From: DASQUK01 sp963756425
Lineage (GTDB): Bacteria; Actinomycetota; Acidimicrobiia; Acidimicrobiales; VFJN01
DNA length: 64,000 nucleotides
Assembly (NCBI GenBank): GCA_963756425.1
Contig: CAVWNW010000011.1
Location: 62,001-126,000, forward strand
Direction: 5' to 3'
Shown: piece after piece, positions 1-8,934 of the stretch
Layout of the letters: each line of letters begins with the position of its first letter
How positions within the stretch are numbered: the stretch's first letter is position 1
Made by a program: the position numbers and the translations under genes
Notes under the pieces: generated by a model
What the model was told of the DNA's origin: nothing
The model's input: only the letters and a program-made list of their open reading frames with translations
Databases searched by the model: none

Positions 1-1908
1 GCCGACGTCGACGACCCGGCGGTCGCGGCCGCCGGCAGCGAGCTCACCGAGGCGCTGGACGGCGAGCCGGGCGTCGCATCCGCCATCTCCTACTGGTCCC
101 TGGGCGGGGCAGCGGAACTACGGTCCACCGACGGCGGCTCCGCTCTCCTGGTCGTCGACGTCGACGGTGACGACGACGCAGTCGGGGACCTCGCCGACCG
201 CTACGCCGGCACCCGCGGCCCCATCACCGTCGGCGTCGGGGGTGAGGACGCGATCGACGCCGCGATCGAGGAGCAGCTCGGCTCGGATCTGGCCCGTGCC
301 GAGAGCCTGGCGATCCCCGCGACGCTGGTCCTGCTCGTCCTCGTGTTCGGCGGGGTGGTGGCTGCGTCCCTGCCGTTGGCGATGGCGCTGGTGTCGGTGA
401 CCGGCACACTGCTGGCGCTCTTCGCGGTGGCACAGGTGACCGACGTCTCGATCTACTCGATCAACCTGACGACCGCGCTGGGTCTTGGACTCGCCATCGA
501 TTACTCGCTGTTCATCGTGAGCCGCTTCCGGGAGGAGCTGGCCGCCGGCCGTTCGAGCGACGACGCCGTCGTGCGAGCGGTCGAGACCGCCGGCCGCACC
601 GTCGCCTTCTCGGCTCTCATCGTCGCCGCCTCCCTGTCGGCGCTGCTCGTGTTCCCGCTGTACTTCCTGCGGTCGTTCGCCTACGCCGGCACCGCGGTGG
701 TCCTCTGCGCCGCGGTCGGCGCGCTTCTGACGCTGCCCGCCCTCCTGGCGGTGCTCGGGCCGCGGGTCAACGGCTGGCCGTTCCGACGGCGGGCCGCCGC
801 TCCCGCTGGCACCGGCACCGATCGCGGGTTCTGGCCGCGCCTGGCCGGGGCGGTGATGCGACGACCGGTGCCTGTGGCCGCCGGCGTCATCGTGCTGCTT
901 CTGGTCCTCGGATCGCCGTTCCTGCGGGTCAACCCCGGGCTGCCGTCGTACGAGTCGCTGCCCGAGTCCAACGAGGCTCGCCGGGTCGCCGAGGTCCTCG
1001 CCACGGATTTCGACGGCAACCAGAGCGAGCAGTTCGCCGTCGTCATGCCTCGAACCCACGCCGATGGTGCCGACGCCGAAGCGGTGGCCGCGTTTGCGGA
1101 TCGGATCCGGGCGGTCGACGGCGTGGCCGAGGTGACGGTGGGGTCGGCCGACGCCGGCTCGTGGCTGACCGTCGTTCCATCCGTCGCCCTGGTCTCCCCG
1201 GCCGGCGAGGACCTCGTGGACGACATCCGCGCCATCGACGCCTCGTTCCCGTTCGGCGTGGAGGGCGACGCCGCGGACCTCGTCGACACCAAGGCTGCGA
1301 TCTACGACCGGCTGCCGCTGGCGCTGGCCATCATCGGCGTCACGACGTTCGTGCTCCTGTTCGCGGTGTTCGGCAGTCTGCTCGTGCCCCTCAAGGCGAT
1401 CGTGCTGAACCTCCTGTCGCTGACCGCTACATTCGGCGCGCTGGTGTGGATCTTCCAGGAGGGCCACCTCTCCGGGGCGCTCGACTTCACGGCTACCGGT
1501 CAGCTCGACGTGGCCATGCCGATCCTCATGTTCTGCATCGCCTTCGGGCTCTCGATGGACTACGAGGTGTTCCTGCTCTCCCGCATCAAGGAGGAGCACG
1601 ACCGCACCGGCGACAACACCCAGGCGGTCGCAGCCGGTCTGGCCCGAACGGGACGGCTCATCACCGCCGCCGCGCTGGTCCTGGCCATCACCTTCGCGGC
1701 GTTCGTGACCAGCGGCATGAGCTTCATGAAGCTCATGGGCCTCGGCCTGGCCCTCGCCATCATCGTGGACGCCACGATCGTCCGCGGCCTGCTCGTGCCT
1801 GCGATCATGCGGCTGGCGGGCGAGGCGAACTGGTGGGCCCCCGGGCCCCTCCGCCGACTCCAGCGCCGCTGGGGCATAAGCGAGGCGGCACCGCAGGAGA
1901 CGAACTGA
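1..1908 (+). CDS. MMPL family RND-type transporter, 3' part
   Basis: Frame 1 is open from the first base, so the gene starts upstream; 635 residues lie in the window. MMPL/RND proteins are proton-driven inner-membrane exporters of lipids or small molecules. Both halves show the family signature: GLGLAIDYS followed by FIVSRFREE in the first (Asp-Tyr codons at 499-504) and AFGLSMDYE followed by LLSRIKEE in the second (codons at 1558-1563). These transmembrane Asp-Tyr pairs are the expected proton relay. Blocks of hydrophobic segments flank a soluble region at about 900-1310. The last residues are polar and cytoplasmic. It ends 19 bp before the convergent DUF1918 gene. The substrate cannot be told from sequence. 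Confidence 0.93.
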   Translation, partial: ADVDDPAVAAAGSELTEALDGEPGVASAISYWSLGGAAELRSTDGGSALLVVDVDGDDDAVGDLADRYAGTRGPITVGVGGEDAIDAAIEEQLGSDLARAESLAIPATLVLLVLVFGGVVAASLPLAMALVSVTGTLLALFAVAQVTDVSIYSINLTTALGLGLAIDYSLFIVSRFREELAAGRSSDDAVVRAVETAGRTVAFSALIVAASLSALLVFPLYFLRSFAYAGTAVVLCAAVGALLTLPALLAVLGPRVNGWPFRRRAAAPAGTGTDRGFWPRLAGAVMRRPVPVAAGVIVLLLVLGSPFLRVNPGLPSYESLPESNEARRVAEVLATDFDGNQSEQFAVVMPRTHADGADAEAVAAFADRIRAVDGVAEVTVGSADAGSWLTVVPSVALVSPAGEDLVDDIRAIDASFPFGVEGDAADLVDTKAAIYDRLPLALAIIGVTTFVLLFAVFGSLLVPLKAIVLNLLSLTATFGALVWIFQEGHLSGALDFTATGQLDVAMPILMFCIAFGLSMDYEVFLLSRIKEEHDRTGDNTQAVAAGLARTGRLITAAALVLAITFAAFVTSGMSFMKLMGLGLALAIIVDATIVRGLLVPAIMRLAGEANWWAPGPLRRLQRRWGISEAAPQETN

Positions 1909-1929
1909 CCGCCTGGGCGCCGGCCTGGC

Positions 1930-2127
1930 CTACGAGGACTGGTCGGCGCCGCTCGGCGCGTCGGCGTCCTCGACCCACACCGAACCGGGCGCAGGCGTGA
2001 ACGACGACGTGTGCCCGTCCTGCCATTCGAGGGTCAGCATCGATCCCGTCTTGGCGACGACCGTTCCCCTCTTGCTGGGCGCCCCCTTGGCGGCGGCGAC
2101 CACGACGCGATCACCGATCTCGGCCAC
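1930..2127 (-). CDS. DUF1918 small protein
   Basis: A 65-residue protein beginning AEIGDRVVV and containing EWQDGHTSSFTP, the two hallmarks of DUF1918, a small beta-barrel-like family of unknown function common in actinobacteria. The GTG start at 2127 is chosen because GGAGGTG lies five bases upstream; an in-frame extension to 2148 would bury that site. The gene is convergent with the MMPL gene and divergent from the MarR-GNAT gene. No catalytic residues are recognisable. Confidence 0.85.
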   Translation of the reverse strand: MAEIGDRVVVAAAKGAPSKRGTVVAKTGSMLTLEWQDGHTSSFTPAPGSVWVEDADAPSGADQSS

Positions 2128-2168
2128 GACACACCTCCACGTCGGCACAAGTGAGTCCCTCAGTGTAA

Positions 2169-2184
2169 GTCCCCTGGCGGGGAC
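2169..2184. promoter_or_regulatory. Inverted repeat in divergent intergenic region
   Basis: GTCCCC and GGGGAC form perfect 6-bp arms around a TGGC centre, 42 bp upstream of the DUF1918 start and about 40 bp upstream of the MarR-GNAT start. It has no T-run, so a terminator is unlikely; an operator or a short hairpin is possible. Confidence 0.35.
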
Positions 2185-2202
2185 GCTCGCACCCGGCCAG
2201 TT

Positions 2203-2220
2203 CTCTGACTAACGTCAGAG
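2203..2220. promoter_or_regulatory. Perfect palindrome touching the MarR-GNAT start, candidate operator
   Basis: CTCTGAC-TAAC-GTCAGAG has 7-bp perfect arms and ends one base before the ATG at 2222. MarR-family proteins usually bind 16-20 bp palindromes in their own promoters, so autorepression by the adjacent product is the simplest reading. This is inference from position and symmetry. Confidence 0.5.
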
Positions 2221-2221
2221 G

Positions 2222-3103
2222 ATGGGCGACGGCATGGTGGCCGAGGTGCGCCGGTTCAACAGGCTCGTCACCGAGCGGGTGGGCGCGCTCGAGGACCACT
2301 ACCTCGCCCGCAGCCGTCCCCTCGGCGAGGCGCGGTTGCTCTGGGAGATCGGTGACGGGGGCTGTGACGTGCGTTCGCTGCGGTCCCGGCTCCAGCTCGA
2401 CAGCGGCTACCTCAGCCGCTTGCTGCGCTCGCTGGAGTCTGCGGGGCTGGTCGACGTCGGCCCGAGCGAGCGTGACCGGCGGGTCCGCACCGCCCGCCTC
2501 ACGCCGGCCGGCGCGGCCGAGCGTCGCATCCTCGATCGGCGCAGCGAGGAACTGGCACGGTCGTTCCTCGAGCCGCTGGGCGACGCCCAGCGCGCCCGGC
2601 TGGTCTCCGCCATGGCCGAGGTCGGGCGGCTGCTCACCGCCGCACTGGTCGAGGTCCGGTCGGTGGATCCGACCGAGCCCGCGGCCCAGCAGTGCCTGAA
2701 CGCCTACTTCGCCGAGATCAATCGCCGGTTCGCCACCGGCTTCGACGAGGCGCTGAGCAGCGCCCCGGGGGTCGACTCGATGCGGCCGCCGGCCGGCCTG
2801 TTCCTCGTCGCCACGCTGCGCCGGGAGGCTGTCGGCTGCGGAGGTCTCCAGTTCCACGGTGACGCCCCGCCCGACATCAAGCGGATGTGGGTCGCCGAGT
2901 CGGCGCGGGGCCTGGGGATCGGCCGCCGCCTGCTGGCCGAGCTCGAGGGCTGCGCCCGGGCTCACGGCGGCCGCGTCGTCCGGTTGGAGACCAACCGGAC
3001 GCTCGCCGAGGCCATCAACCTCTATCGGTCCTCGGGCTACCACGAGGTCGAGGCCTTCAACGACGAGCGCTATGCCCACCACTGGTTCGAGAAGCGGCTG
3101 TGA
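2222..3103 (+). CDS. MarR-type HTH / GNAT acetyltransferase fusion
   Basis: A 293-residue two-domain protein. Residues about 25-115 form a MarR-like winged helix: the recognition helix region reads LDSGYLSRLLRSLESAGLV and the wing is rich in Arg (SERDRRVRTARLTPAG). Residues about 150-293 are a GNAT fold with the acetyl-CoA loop ESARGLGIGRRLL and the C-terminal NLYRSSGY motif. Such fusions are known in bacteria and couple DNA binding with N-acetylation of an unknown small molecule or protein. The start is uncertain: ATG 2222 abuts the palindrome, and ATG 2234 is the next choice. No partner gene is translationally coupled. Confidence 0.88.
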   Translation: MGDGMVAEVRRFNRLVTERVGALEDHYLARSRPLGEARLLWEIGDGGCDVRSLRSRLQLDSGYLSRLLRSLESAGLVDVGPSERDRRVRTARLTPAGAAERRILDRRSEELARSFLEPLGDAQRARLVSAMAEVGRLLTAALVEVRSVDPTEPAAQQCLNAYFAEINRRFATGFDEALSSAPGVDSMRPPAGLFLVATLRREAVGCGGLQFHGDAPPDIKRMWVAESARGLGIGRRLLAELEGCARAHGGRVVRLETNRTLAEAINLYRSSGYHEVEAFNDERYAHHWFEKRL

Positions 3104-3145
3104 CCTAGGGCCGGACGGCGTCCCGTCGCCTCATCGTGCGCAGAC

Positions 3146-4495
3146 GTGCGGAACCTGATGCAGGGATCGTGTGAACTGTGGGGCATGTCCGAGCCCAGGG
3201 TCGTCGTCGCACACCGGGAGCACCTGTGGTGGCTGCTGGCCGAGGCACTGCAGCTCGAGCACATGATCATGTGCCAATACCTGTTCGCAGAGTTCAGCCT
3301 CAAGGACGGCGTCGGCGATGGCCTGACCCCCGAGCAGGCCGACGCCATCGACCGGTGGCGCAAGAAGCTGCGCGGCATCGCCATCGAGGAGATGCTGCAC
3401 ATCGCCCTGGTGGCGAACCTGAAGTCGGCGATCGGGGTGGCGCCGGCGTTCGGGCGGCCCAACTTCCCGCAGCGGTCGGGCTACTTCCCTACTGGCGTGC
3501 AGCTCGACCTGTTGCCGTTCGGCGAGCAGGCCCTCGACCACTTCCTGTTCCTCGAACGCCCCGAGGGCATGGAGCTGGATGACGCCCCTGGGTTCGTCGC
3601 TACCGCTCCACCTCGCGACCCGGTCGACGAGCGCGAGACCCTGCCGCGGGGCCAGGAGTTCGAGACCGTCGGTCATCTCTACCGCGGCATCGCCGACGGG
3701 TTGCGCACGCTATCTGCCCGGATCGGTGAGCCCGCGTTGTTCGTCGGTTCCCCGCGGGCCCAGGCCACGCCCGAGCTCTTCCAGTGGCCCCAGCTGGTCG
3801 CCGTGGGCGACCTCGAGTCGGCGCTGGCCGCCGTCGAGGAGATCATCGAGCAGGGCGAAGGTGCGCAGGGTGACTGGAACGAAGCCCACTACGGCCGGTT
3901 CCTGTCCGTTCGCCAAGAGTTCGACGTCCTCCAGCGGGCCGATCCGACCTTCGAGCCGGCCCGCCCGGTTCTGGCGGCGTACCTCCGCCAGCCGTTCGAC
4001 ATCCCTACCCCTCGGCCGGTCATCACCGACCCGCAGGCCCGCCAGGTGGCCGAGCTGGCCGGGCTGGCCTATGAGCTGACCCTGCACGTCCTGTTGCGGT
4101 TCTTCACCCACACCGACGAGACCGATTCGCAGCTCGGCACCCTGGTGACCGCCGCGCTGGTGCTGATGGCGAAGGTTCTCCGTCCCCTCGGCACCGAGCT
4201 GACCAGCCTGCCGGTCGGGCCGTCCCACCCTGGCCGCACCGCGGGCTTCGCATTCGAGATGTACTACGTGATGGGCAACATGACCTCTCACCGCGAGCCG
4301 TCCTGGGCCTTGCTGGCCGAACGTGCCCACATCCTCGCCAATCGCTCCCGCCAGGTCGCAGCCGATCGGAGCGACGATGGCCTCGCGTCCCCGGCCATCT
4401 CCGACGCGGCTGAACAAGCGCAAGCCGTTGCCGACTCGTTGACCGCCCAGGTTCCCGAGGCTCTCCGGCCGCGACCCGGCCACGAGACCCCCTGA
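3146..4495 (+). CDS. Ferritin-like domain protein of the VioB/StaD type
   Basis: A 449-residue protein with an N-terminal ferritin-like bundle. LEHMIMCQYL and IAIEEMLHI (an E-x-x-H pair) are the expected di-iron ligands, and the helices resemble the Pfam Ferritin-like family of iminophenyl-pyruvate dimer synthases (VioB, RebD and StaD). The C-terminal part (about 280-420) is helical and weakly recognisable. No tryptophan oxidase or other bisindole gene is near, so it is probably a stand-alone member of unknown substrate. The start is ambiguous: GTG 3146, ATG 3158 and ATG 3185 (MSEPRVVV) are all in frame, and none has a strong ribosome site. Confidence 0.75.
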   Translation: MRNLMQGSCELWGMSEPRVVVAHREHLWWLLAEALQLEHMIMCQYLFAEFSLKDGVGDGLTPEQADAIDRWRKKLRGIAIEEMLHIALVANLKSAIGVAPAFGRPNFPQRSGYFPTGVQLDLLPFGEQALDHFLFLERPEGMELDDAPGFVATAPPRDPVDERETLPRGQEFETVGHLYRGIADGLRTLSARIGEPALFVGSPRAQATPELFQWPQLVAVGDLESALAAVEEIIEQGEGAQGDWNEAHYGRFLSVRQEFDVLQRADPTFEPARPVLAAYLRQPFDIPTPRPVITDPQARQVAELAGLAYELTLHVLLRFFTHTDETDSQLGTLVTAALVLMAKVLRPLGTELTSLPVGPSHPGRTAGFAFEMYYVMGNMTSHREPSWALLAERAHILANRSRQVAADRSDDGLASPAISDAAEQAQAVADSLTAQVPEALRPRPGHETP

Positions 4496-4537
4496 TTACG
4501 ATCGGGCGGCCCCCGATACCTCCCGTCGCCGTGTGTG

Positions 4538-5659
4538 TCAGGCCAGCGCCGCGAACCGGACGTCGGCGCCGGCGTCGGCGGCGAGGAAGCGCAACAGGCG
4601 GCGTCCCTCGGCGGCGACTGCCGACCTCGCCCGCTGGTTCAGCCTGGGGACGTGGTCGACGACGAGGACCGCTGTCGCGCTGTCGGGGTCACGATCCATC
4701 CGCCAGGTGCCGCACACGAAGCCGTCGTCGAGCACCGAGCCGCTCACCTTCCGGTCGGCACCGAACAGGCGGGCGCGGACCCGGTCGTCGGGGGGCGAGA
4801 ACCGGCTGCGGTCGTCGTGGGACAGCAACACGTTGTCGTACTCGGGCAGGAAGCGGGGTGGCGCGGGCGTGTCGGCGTCGGGCCGCACCGCGTCGGGGAC
4901 GTCGAACAACTCCCGTCCCCTCTCGTCGCGGAACGCCCGCAGCCGCGGTCGCAGCCGGTCGACGACGTCCCTCAGCCGGGTGAGCCGCGACCACGCCGCG
5001 ACGTCGGCCACGGCCGCCGGCCCGAAGGCGGCGAAGTAGCGCATCACCACGTCGTCGATGCGTGGCCTGCCCACCAACGGACGGCCCAGCCACGACTCGA
5101 CCGTCGCAAGCGTCACCCGGGCACTGCGGCCCCACACCCCCCGCGGTGGGACCTGGACCAGGCCGAGCTGGCAGCGGCAGGCATAGGCCACGGCGGCGGC
5201 ATCGAGCTCGGGGAACTTCTCGGCCATCACGGCGCGCAGCTCAGTCGTGCTCAGCGGACGGTCGGCCAGGATCTGCCGGGCGAAGTCCAGGACCGGGCCG
5301 AGGTCGACGCCGCGCAACGCCGGTCCGTACTGGGGGTGCCTGGCCAGCTCGGCGTCGAGCACCGGCTGTGCCACCGACCGCAGTACGAGGCAGTCGTCCG
5401 CGGTGACCATGTGGATGGTGCCTCGCATGACCGCGATCCGAACCACCCGCCGGTCGAGCATCGCCTGCGACAGGTCGTCGGGCCGGAACCCGTCGAGCCT
5501 GGACCACAGGGCGTGATAGGGGTTGAGCGGCTCCTGGGCCTGGAGCCCGACCAGGTGGGCGACCGCGTCGACGGGAGGCAGGCGGCTCCGCTCGAGCAGC
5601 AGCTGGCGTGCCAGCGTGGCGCGGTTGAGCGTGCGTCTGTCGAGTACGTCGGCGGTCAC
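4538..5659 (-). CDS. Winged-helix DNA-binding family protein (HTH_42 / YcaQ-like)
   Basis: A 373-residue protein starting at a GTG whose GTGA overlaps the stop of the upstream gene, which fixes the start. LVGLQAQEPLNPYHALWSRL near the N-terminus and MRGTIHMVT are typical of the winged-helix DNA-binding family PF06224, related to AlkZ/YcaQ crosslink glycosylases. The AlkZ catalytic Gln-x-Asp/Gln motif has no obvious full match, and QAQEP is the nearest. It is the last gene of a four-gene minus-strand operon that starts with an LLM monooxygenase. A role in DNA repair is possible but not shown. Confidence 0.8.
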   Translation of the reverse strand: MTADVLDRRTLNRATLARQLLLERSRLPPVDAVAHLVGLQAQEPLNPYHALWSRLDGFRPDDLSQAMLDRRVVRIAVMRGTIHMVTADDCLVLRSVAQPVLDAELARHPQYGPALRGVDLGPVLDFARQILADRPLSTTELRAVMAEKFPELDAAAVAYACRCQLGLVQVPPRGVWGRSARVTLATVESWLGRPLVGRPRIDDVVMRYFAAFGPAAVADVAAWSRLTRLRDVVDRLRPRLRAFRDERGRELFDVPDAVRPDADTPAPPRFLPEYDNVLLSHDDRSRFSPPDDRVRARLFGADRKVSGSVLDDGFVCGTWRMDRDPDSATAVLVVDHVPRLNQRARSAVAAEGRRLLRFLAADAGADVRFAALA

Positions 5660-6564
5660 CGTGTGGATGCTGCCCGGGCCAGCTCGTGCGGGCCCGTCGG
5701 CAGGTAGCCTCCGGCCTGGCACACGGCGGCGCTCCACGGTTGGACGATCCCGACGAGCTCGTCCAGGTCGGCCCCCAGGGCCTCGATCGCCGGGCGCATG
5801 GCCGCGTCGGTCGCAACCTCGACCGCCTCGCGCTCGGCCCGCCCGCGTTCCGAGAATCCGTCGCCCTCGAGCAACCCCCGGCTGCGCAGGCGCTCCGTGG
5901 CCTCATCGAGCTCCGCCGACGACCAGGCCCGGCTGCGGATGTAGCTGCGCATCGGCAGTCCCCAGTACAGCTCGGTGAGCAGGCCGATCTCGACGGCGTC
6001 GAAGCCGCCGCTCGTCCACGCGGCGGTGTGTGCATCGCCCCGGAACTCCCGCAGGAGGTCGGCGAGCCGCCAAGCGTCGCCGAGGGGATCACCGAGCAGC
6101 CCCAACGACCGCAGCCCCGCATACAGGGGACGGCCCTCCATCCGTAGCGGATCGGTAGCGCGTGCCAATGCGTCCGTCACCGTCGCCAACCCCGCCGGTG
6201 CGTCGCCGAGGATCCGCGCCAGTTGGCCGGTGGCGCCGCGGGCCCGCGCCGCGGCGATTGTCGGCGCGTCGGTCAAGCGCCACCCGGTCGCCACGGCCGG
6301 TACCACCGCCGCCGGGTTGAACACGGCGAATGCGGCGGCGACCAGCTCGCCCGGAACCTGGCCGAGGGCCGAGCCGCGGCTGCAGAAGTAGGCGGGCCCG
6401 TCGGGCAGCTGCACCCCGTTGGCGATGGTGCCGGGGCTCGGGCCGAAACCCAGGGCCACGTACTCGCCGTGACACTCGGGCGAGAAGTAGACCTGCCCGA
6501 CGAACGGCTCGATCGTCGCCGCCAGCCGCCGGGCCCGGCGGGACAGGGTCTCGTCGTCGATCAC
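5656..6564 (-). CDS. SCO6745 family protein
   Basis: A 302-residue protein with PFVGQVYFSPECHGEYVALGF near the start and WGLPMRSYIRSRAWS in the middle, which match the actinobacterial SCO6745 family of helical proteins of unknown function. GTG 6564 is preceded by GGAGG at a 7-nt distance; the open frame extends further upstream to 6645 but would overlap the dehydrogenase. It sits between the dehydrogenase (22 bp gap) and the winged-helix gene (4-bp overlap), so it is cotranscribed with both. No catalytic motif is visible. Confidence 0.8.
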   Translation of the reverse strand: MIDDETLSRRARRLAATIEPFVGQVYFSPECHGEYVALGFGPSPGTIANGVQLPDGPAYFCSRGSALGQVPGELVAAAFAVFNPAAVVPAVATGWRLTDAPTIAAARARGATGQLARILGDAPAGLATVTDALARATDPLRMEGRPLYAGLRSLGLLGDPLGDAWRLADLLREFRGDAHTAAWTSGGFDAVEIGLLTELYWGLPMRSYIRSRAWSSAELDEATERLRSRGLLEGDGFSERGRAEREAVEVATDAAMRPAIEALGADLDELVGIVQPWSAAVCQAGGYLPTGPHELARAASTR

Positions 6565-6586
6565 GGGAGCGCCTCCGCCGGATCCG

Positions 6587-7627
6587 TCACGGAACGACCA
6601 GGACCTTGCAGTGTCGCTCGGGGTCGGCCAGCTCGCGGAAGGCATCGGGGGCGCCGTCCAGATCCACTTGGCCCGTGATCAGCGGCGCCACGTCGATCTC
6701 GCCCTCGGCGATCGACCGGAGGCTGGCCTCGAACTCCGCGGGGTCGTAACCGAGCACGAACTGCAGGCTCAGCTCCTTGGAGATGCCGAAGAAGGGCCGG
6801 ACCGTGTCCGGTTGCATGCACACCCCCACGACCACGATGCGGCTCTGGGCGGGCGCTACCCGGAGGGCATCGTCGATGATTCCCGGCACGCCGATCGCCT
6901 CGAAGACGACGGGCGCTCGGCCTGGCGCGGCCCGCTTCCACGCGTCGAATGCGGGCTCGATCACGGGGTCGACGACCTCGTGCGCGCCCATGACCGAGGC
7001 GAGCGATCGGCGAGCGGGTGACAGGTCGGCGGCCACGATCGGCTCCGCCCGCCGGAGCCCGAGCGCCGCGATCACGGCCAGGCCCACCGGGCCGCAACCC
7101 AGCACCACGGCGCCGTCGCCCGTGGCGATGCCCGAGCGGTTGACGGCGTGGAGGCCGACCGCCATCGGCTCCGCCAGGGCCGCGTGGCGGGGATCGAGGC
7201 CATTGGGCACCACCTGGATCAACGGCGCCGACAGCAGGATGCGCTCGCCGTAGCCCGCGGGGAGGTCGTTGCTGTAGACGATGTCTCGCAGGCCCGTGGG
7301 TGTGAGCATGATCGGCAGGGAGGTGACAACGGTCCCCGGGTCGGGGCCGACCGTGTCGGGTCCCACGTCCAGCACCTCGGCGGCGAACTCGTGGCCCATG
7401 AACACGTCCCGGCCGAGATCGAGCGGCGGCGCCCCGAAGTCCGGCAAGCCCTCCATGTCCGCCATGAGCCCGAGCATGGCGGCGGCGTGCTGGACGAAGT
7501 GAAGGTCGGAGCCGCAGATGCCACAGGCCTTCACCTGCGCCAGGACCTGCCCGAAGCCGGGCTCGGGATCCGGTGCGTCGTCCCTGACGACCAGCTCGGA
7601 CGCCCCGCGCAGCACCAGCGCGCGCAT
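6587..7627 (-). CDS. Zinc-type alcohol dehydrogenase family protein
   Basis: A 346-residue medium-chain dehydrogenase/reductase. CGICGSDLHF carries the catalytic-zinc Cys, GHEFAAEVLDVG the His-Glu pair, and VVLGCGPVGLAVI the NAD(P)-binding Rossmann glycine motif. The four-Cys structural-zinc lobe is missing: about 20 residues after GCDLHF the segment contains no CxxCxxCx7C pattern, so the enzyme may bind only one zinc. ATG 7627 shares one base with the stop of the LLM monooxygenase gene (TGATG). It probably oxidises the alcohol or reduces the carbonyl product of that monooxygenase. Confidence 0.88.
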   Translation of the reverse strand: MRALVLRGASELVVRDDAPDPEPGFGQVLAQVKACGICGSDLHFVQHAAAMLGLMADMEGLPDFGAPPLDLGRDVFMGHEFAAEVLDVGPDTVGPDPGTVVTSLPIMLTPTGLRDIVYSNDLPAGYGERILLSAPLIQVVPNGLDPRHAALAEPMAVGLHAVNRSGIATGDGAVVLGCGPVGLAVIAALGLRRAEPIVAADLSPARRSLASVMGAHEVVDPVIEPAFDAWKRAAPGRAPVVFEAIGVPGIIDDALRVAPAQSRIVVVGVCMQPDTVRPFFGISKELSLQFVLGYDPAEFEASLRSIAEGEIDVAPLITGQVDLDGAPDAFRELADPERHCKVLVVP

Positions 7628-8862
7628 CAGCCCTCCCGTGCCTCGCCGTCACCGCCGGTGGCTGCGCCACTGGCCTGCGTCTCCTCCACGTGCGACGTGA
7701 TGGCGTTGAGGATGGCCTGGCCCGCCGCGCCGAACAGCTGGTTCCGCTTCTCGACCGCCCATTCGTGCGACGCCCGCGGGGCGGCGAGCTGCCCGGTGAA
7801 GTGGGGAACGACCTCGCGCGCGAACAGGCGGTACGAGCGCATGGTCGCCTCGGGATCAGCCCAGTCATGGCCCAGCAGCAGGAACGTGCCGAAACCGCCC
7901 GACTGCTCGAGCAGCGCTTCGATGTAGGCGATGGCGTCGTCGGGGGTGCCGATGACCACGTTGCCCGATTCGGCGTAGCTCTCGACGAACTCGCGCGGCG
8001 TGCGGGGTCCGCCGTCGACCTGGTTGGCCAGCGGCACGAAGCCGGCGCCGCCGCCGAAGTAGTCGGCGAAGTCCTTGAGGCCGTGGGTGCAGTCCTCGAT
8101 GGCCTCGTCGCGGGTTTCGGCGAGGTGGACGGCACCGAGGACCCGCCAGCTCCGGCGGTCGGGCTCGGGGCGGCCCACGGCACGCGCCTGCTCCTGCACC
8201 ACCCCCCATGCCTGGCCGATGGCCGCGAAACCTTCGAACAGGGTCATGGACAGCGACAACAGCGACACGCCGTGGGTCCCCGCCAGCCGCGGCCCCGAGG
8301 GGGAAACCATGGCCGCGACCGCCACCTCGAAGTGGGGGTGGGTGTACGGGCGCACCTGCAGCCGGCAGTCGCGCATCGTGAACCAGTCGGTCTGGCGGGT
8401 GACCGGCTCATCGGTCCGCAACAGCGCCAGGATCGCCTCGAGCGCCTCCTCCATCATGCGGCGCTGGTCCACCGGGTCGATGCCCAGCATGAACGCGTCG
8501 CTGGGCAGCGCCCCCGGTCCGGCGCCGAAGATGAGCCGGCCGCGGGTGAGGTGGTCGAGCAGGACCAGCCGGTCGGCCACCAACCAGGGGTGGTGGTAGG
8601 GGAGGGAGACCACGCCCGTCCCCAGCATCACGTGGCGGGTCCGCTCGGCGGCGGCGGCGATGAACACCTCGGGGCAGGCGATGATCTCATAGCCCCCGGA
8701 GTGGTGCTCGCCGAACCAGACCTCGTCGTAGCCGTATTGATCGAGGGCGACGACGCGGTCGAGGTCGTACTCGAGCGCCAGGGTCGGGTTCTGGCCGACC
8801 GGGTGGAACGGGGCGAAGAAGGCGCCGAAGCGCAACGGCCAGGGAGCGGGCACGCCGTTCAC
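7627..8862 (-). CDS. LLM class flavin-dependent oxidoreductase
   Basis: A 411-residue luciferase-like monooxygenase. The barrel start LRFGAFFAPFHP, the strand EVWFGEHH and the stretch LGTGVVSLPYHHPWLVADR are typical of the family, which uses reduced flavin and oxygen on terpenoid, aldehyde or alkanesulfonate-type substrates. SGPRLAGTHGV is the usual phosphate-binding region. It starts at GTG 8862 with only a weak ribosome site (GGGGA). It leads an operon with a dehydrogenase, an SCO6745 protein and a winged-helix protein, so a small catabolic route is likely; the substrate is unknown. A palindrome at 8935-8946 lies about 75 bp upstream. Confidence 0.9.
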   Translation of the reverse strand: MNGVPAPWPLRFGAFFAPFHPVGQNPTLALEYDLDRVVALDQYGYDEVWFGEHHSGGYEIIACPEVFIAAAAERTRHVMLGTGVVSLPYHHPWLVADRLVLLDHLTRGRLIFGAGPGALPSDAFMLGIDPVDQRRMMEEALEAILALLRTDEPVTRQTDWFTMRDCRLQVRPYTHPHFEVAVAAMVSPSGPRLAGTHGVSLLSLSMTLFEGFAAIGQAWGVVQEQARAVGRPEPDRRSWRVLGAVHLAETRDEAIEDCTHGLKDFADYFGGGAGFVPLANQVDGGPRTPREFVESYAESGNVVIGTPDDAIAYIEALLEQSGGFGTFLLLGHDWADPEATMRSYRLFAREVVPHFTGQLAAPRASHEWAVEKRNQLFGAAGQAILNAITSHVEETQASGAATGGDGEAREG

Positions 8863-8934
8863 GGTCCCCGCGTGGCACGAAAATCGGAACGGTTCACTGC
8901 CTGCCGACCTCCCCCTGTGGCGTCTAACACGTGG

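Noticed and set aside
118..1599. A 493-codon open frame on the minus strand opposite the MMPL gene
   Set aside because: It is antisense to a clear MMPL protein, is rich in Arg, Gly, Glu and His as expected for high-GC shadow frames, and has no recognisable domain.
4531..5707. Plus-strand open frames opposite the winged-helix gene
   Set aside because: They are antisense to a protein with conserved HTH_42 motifs and are basic low-complexity strings.
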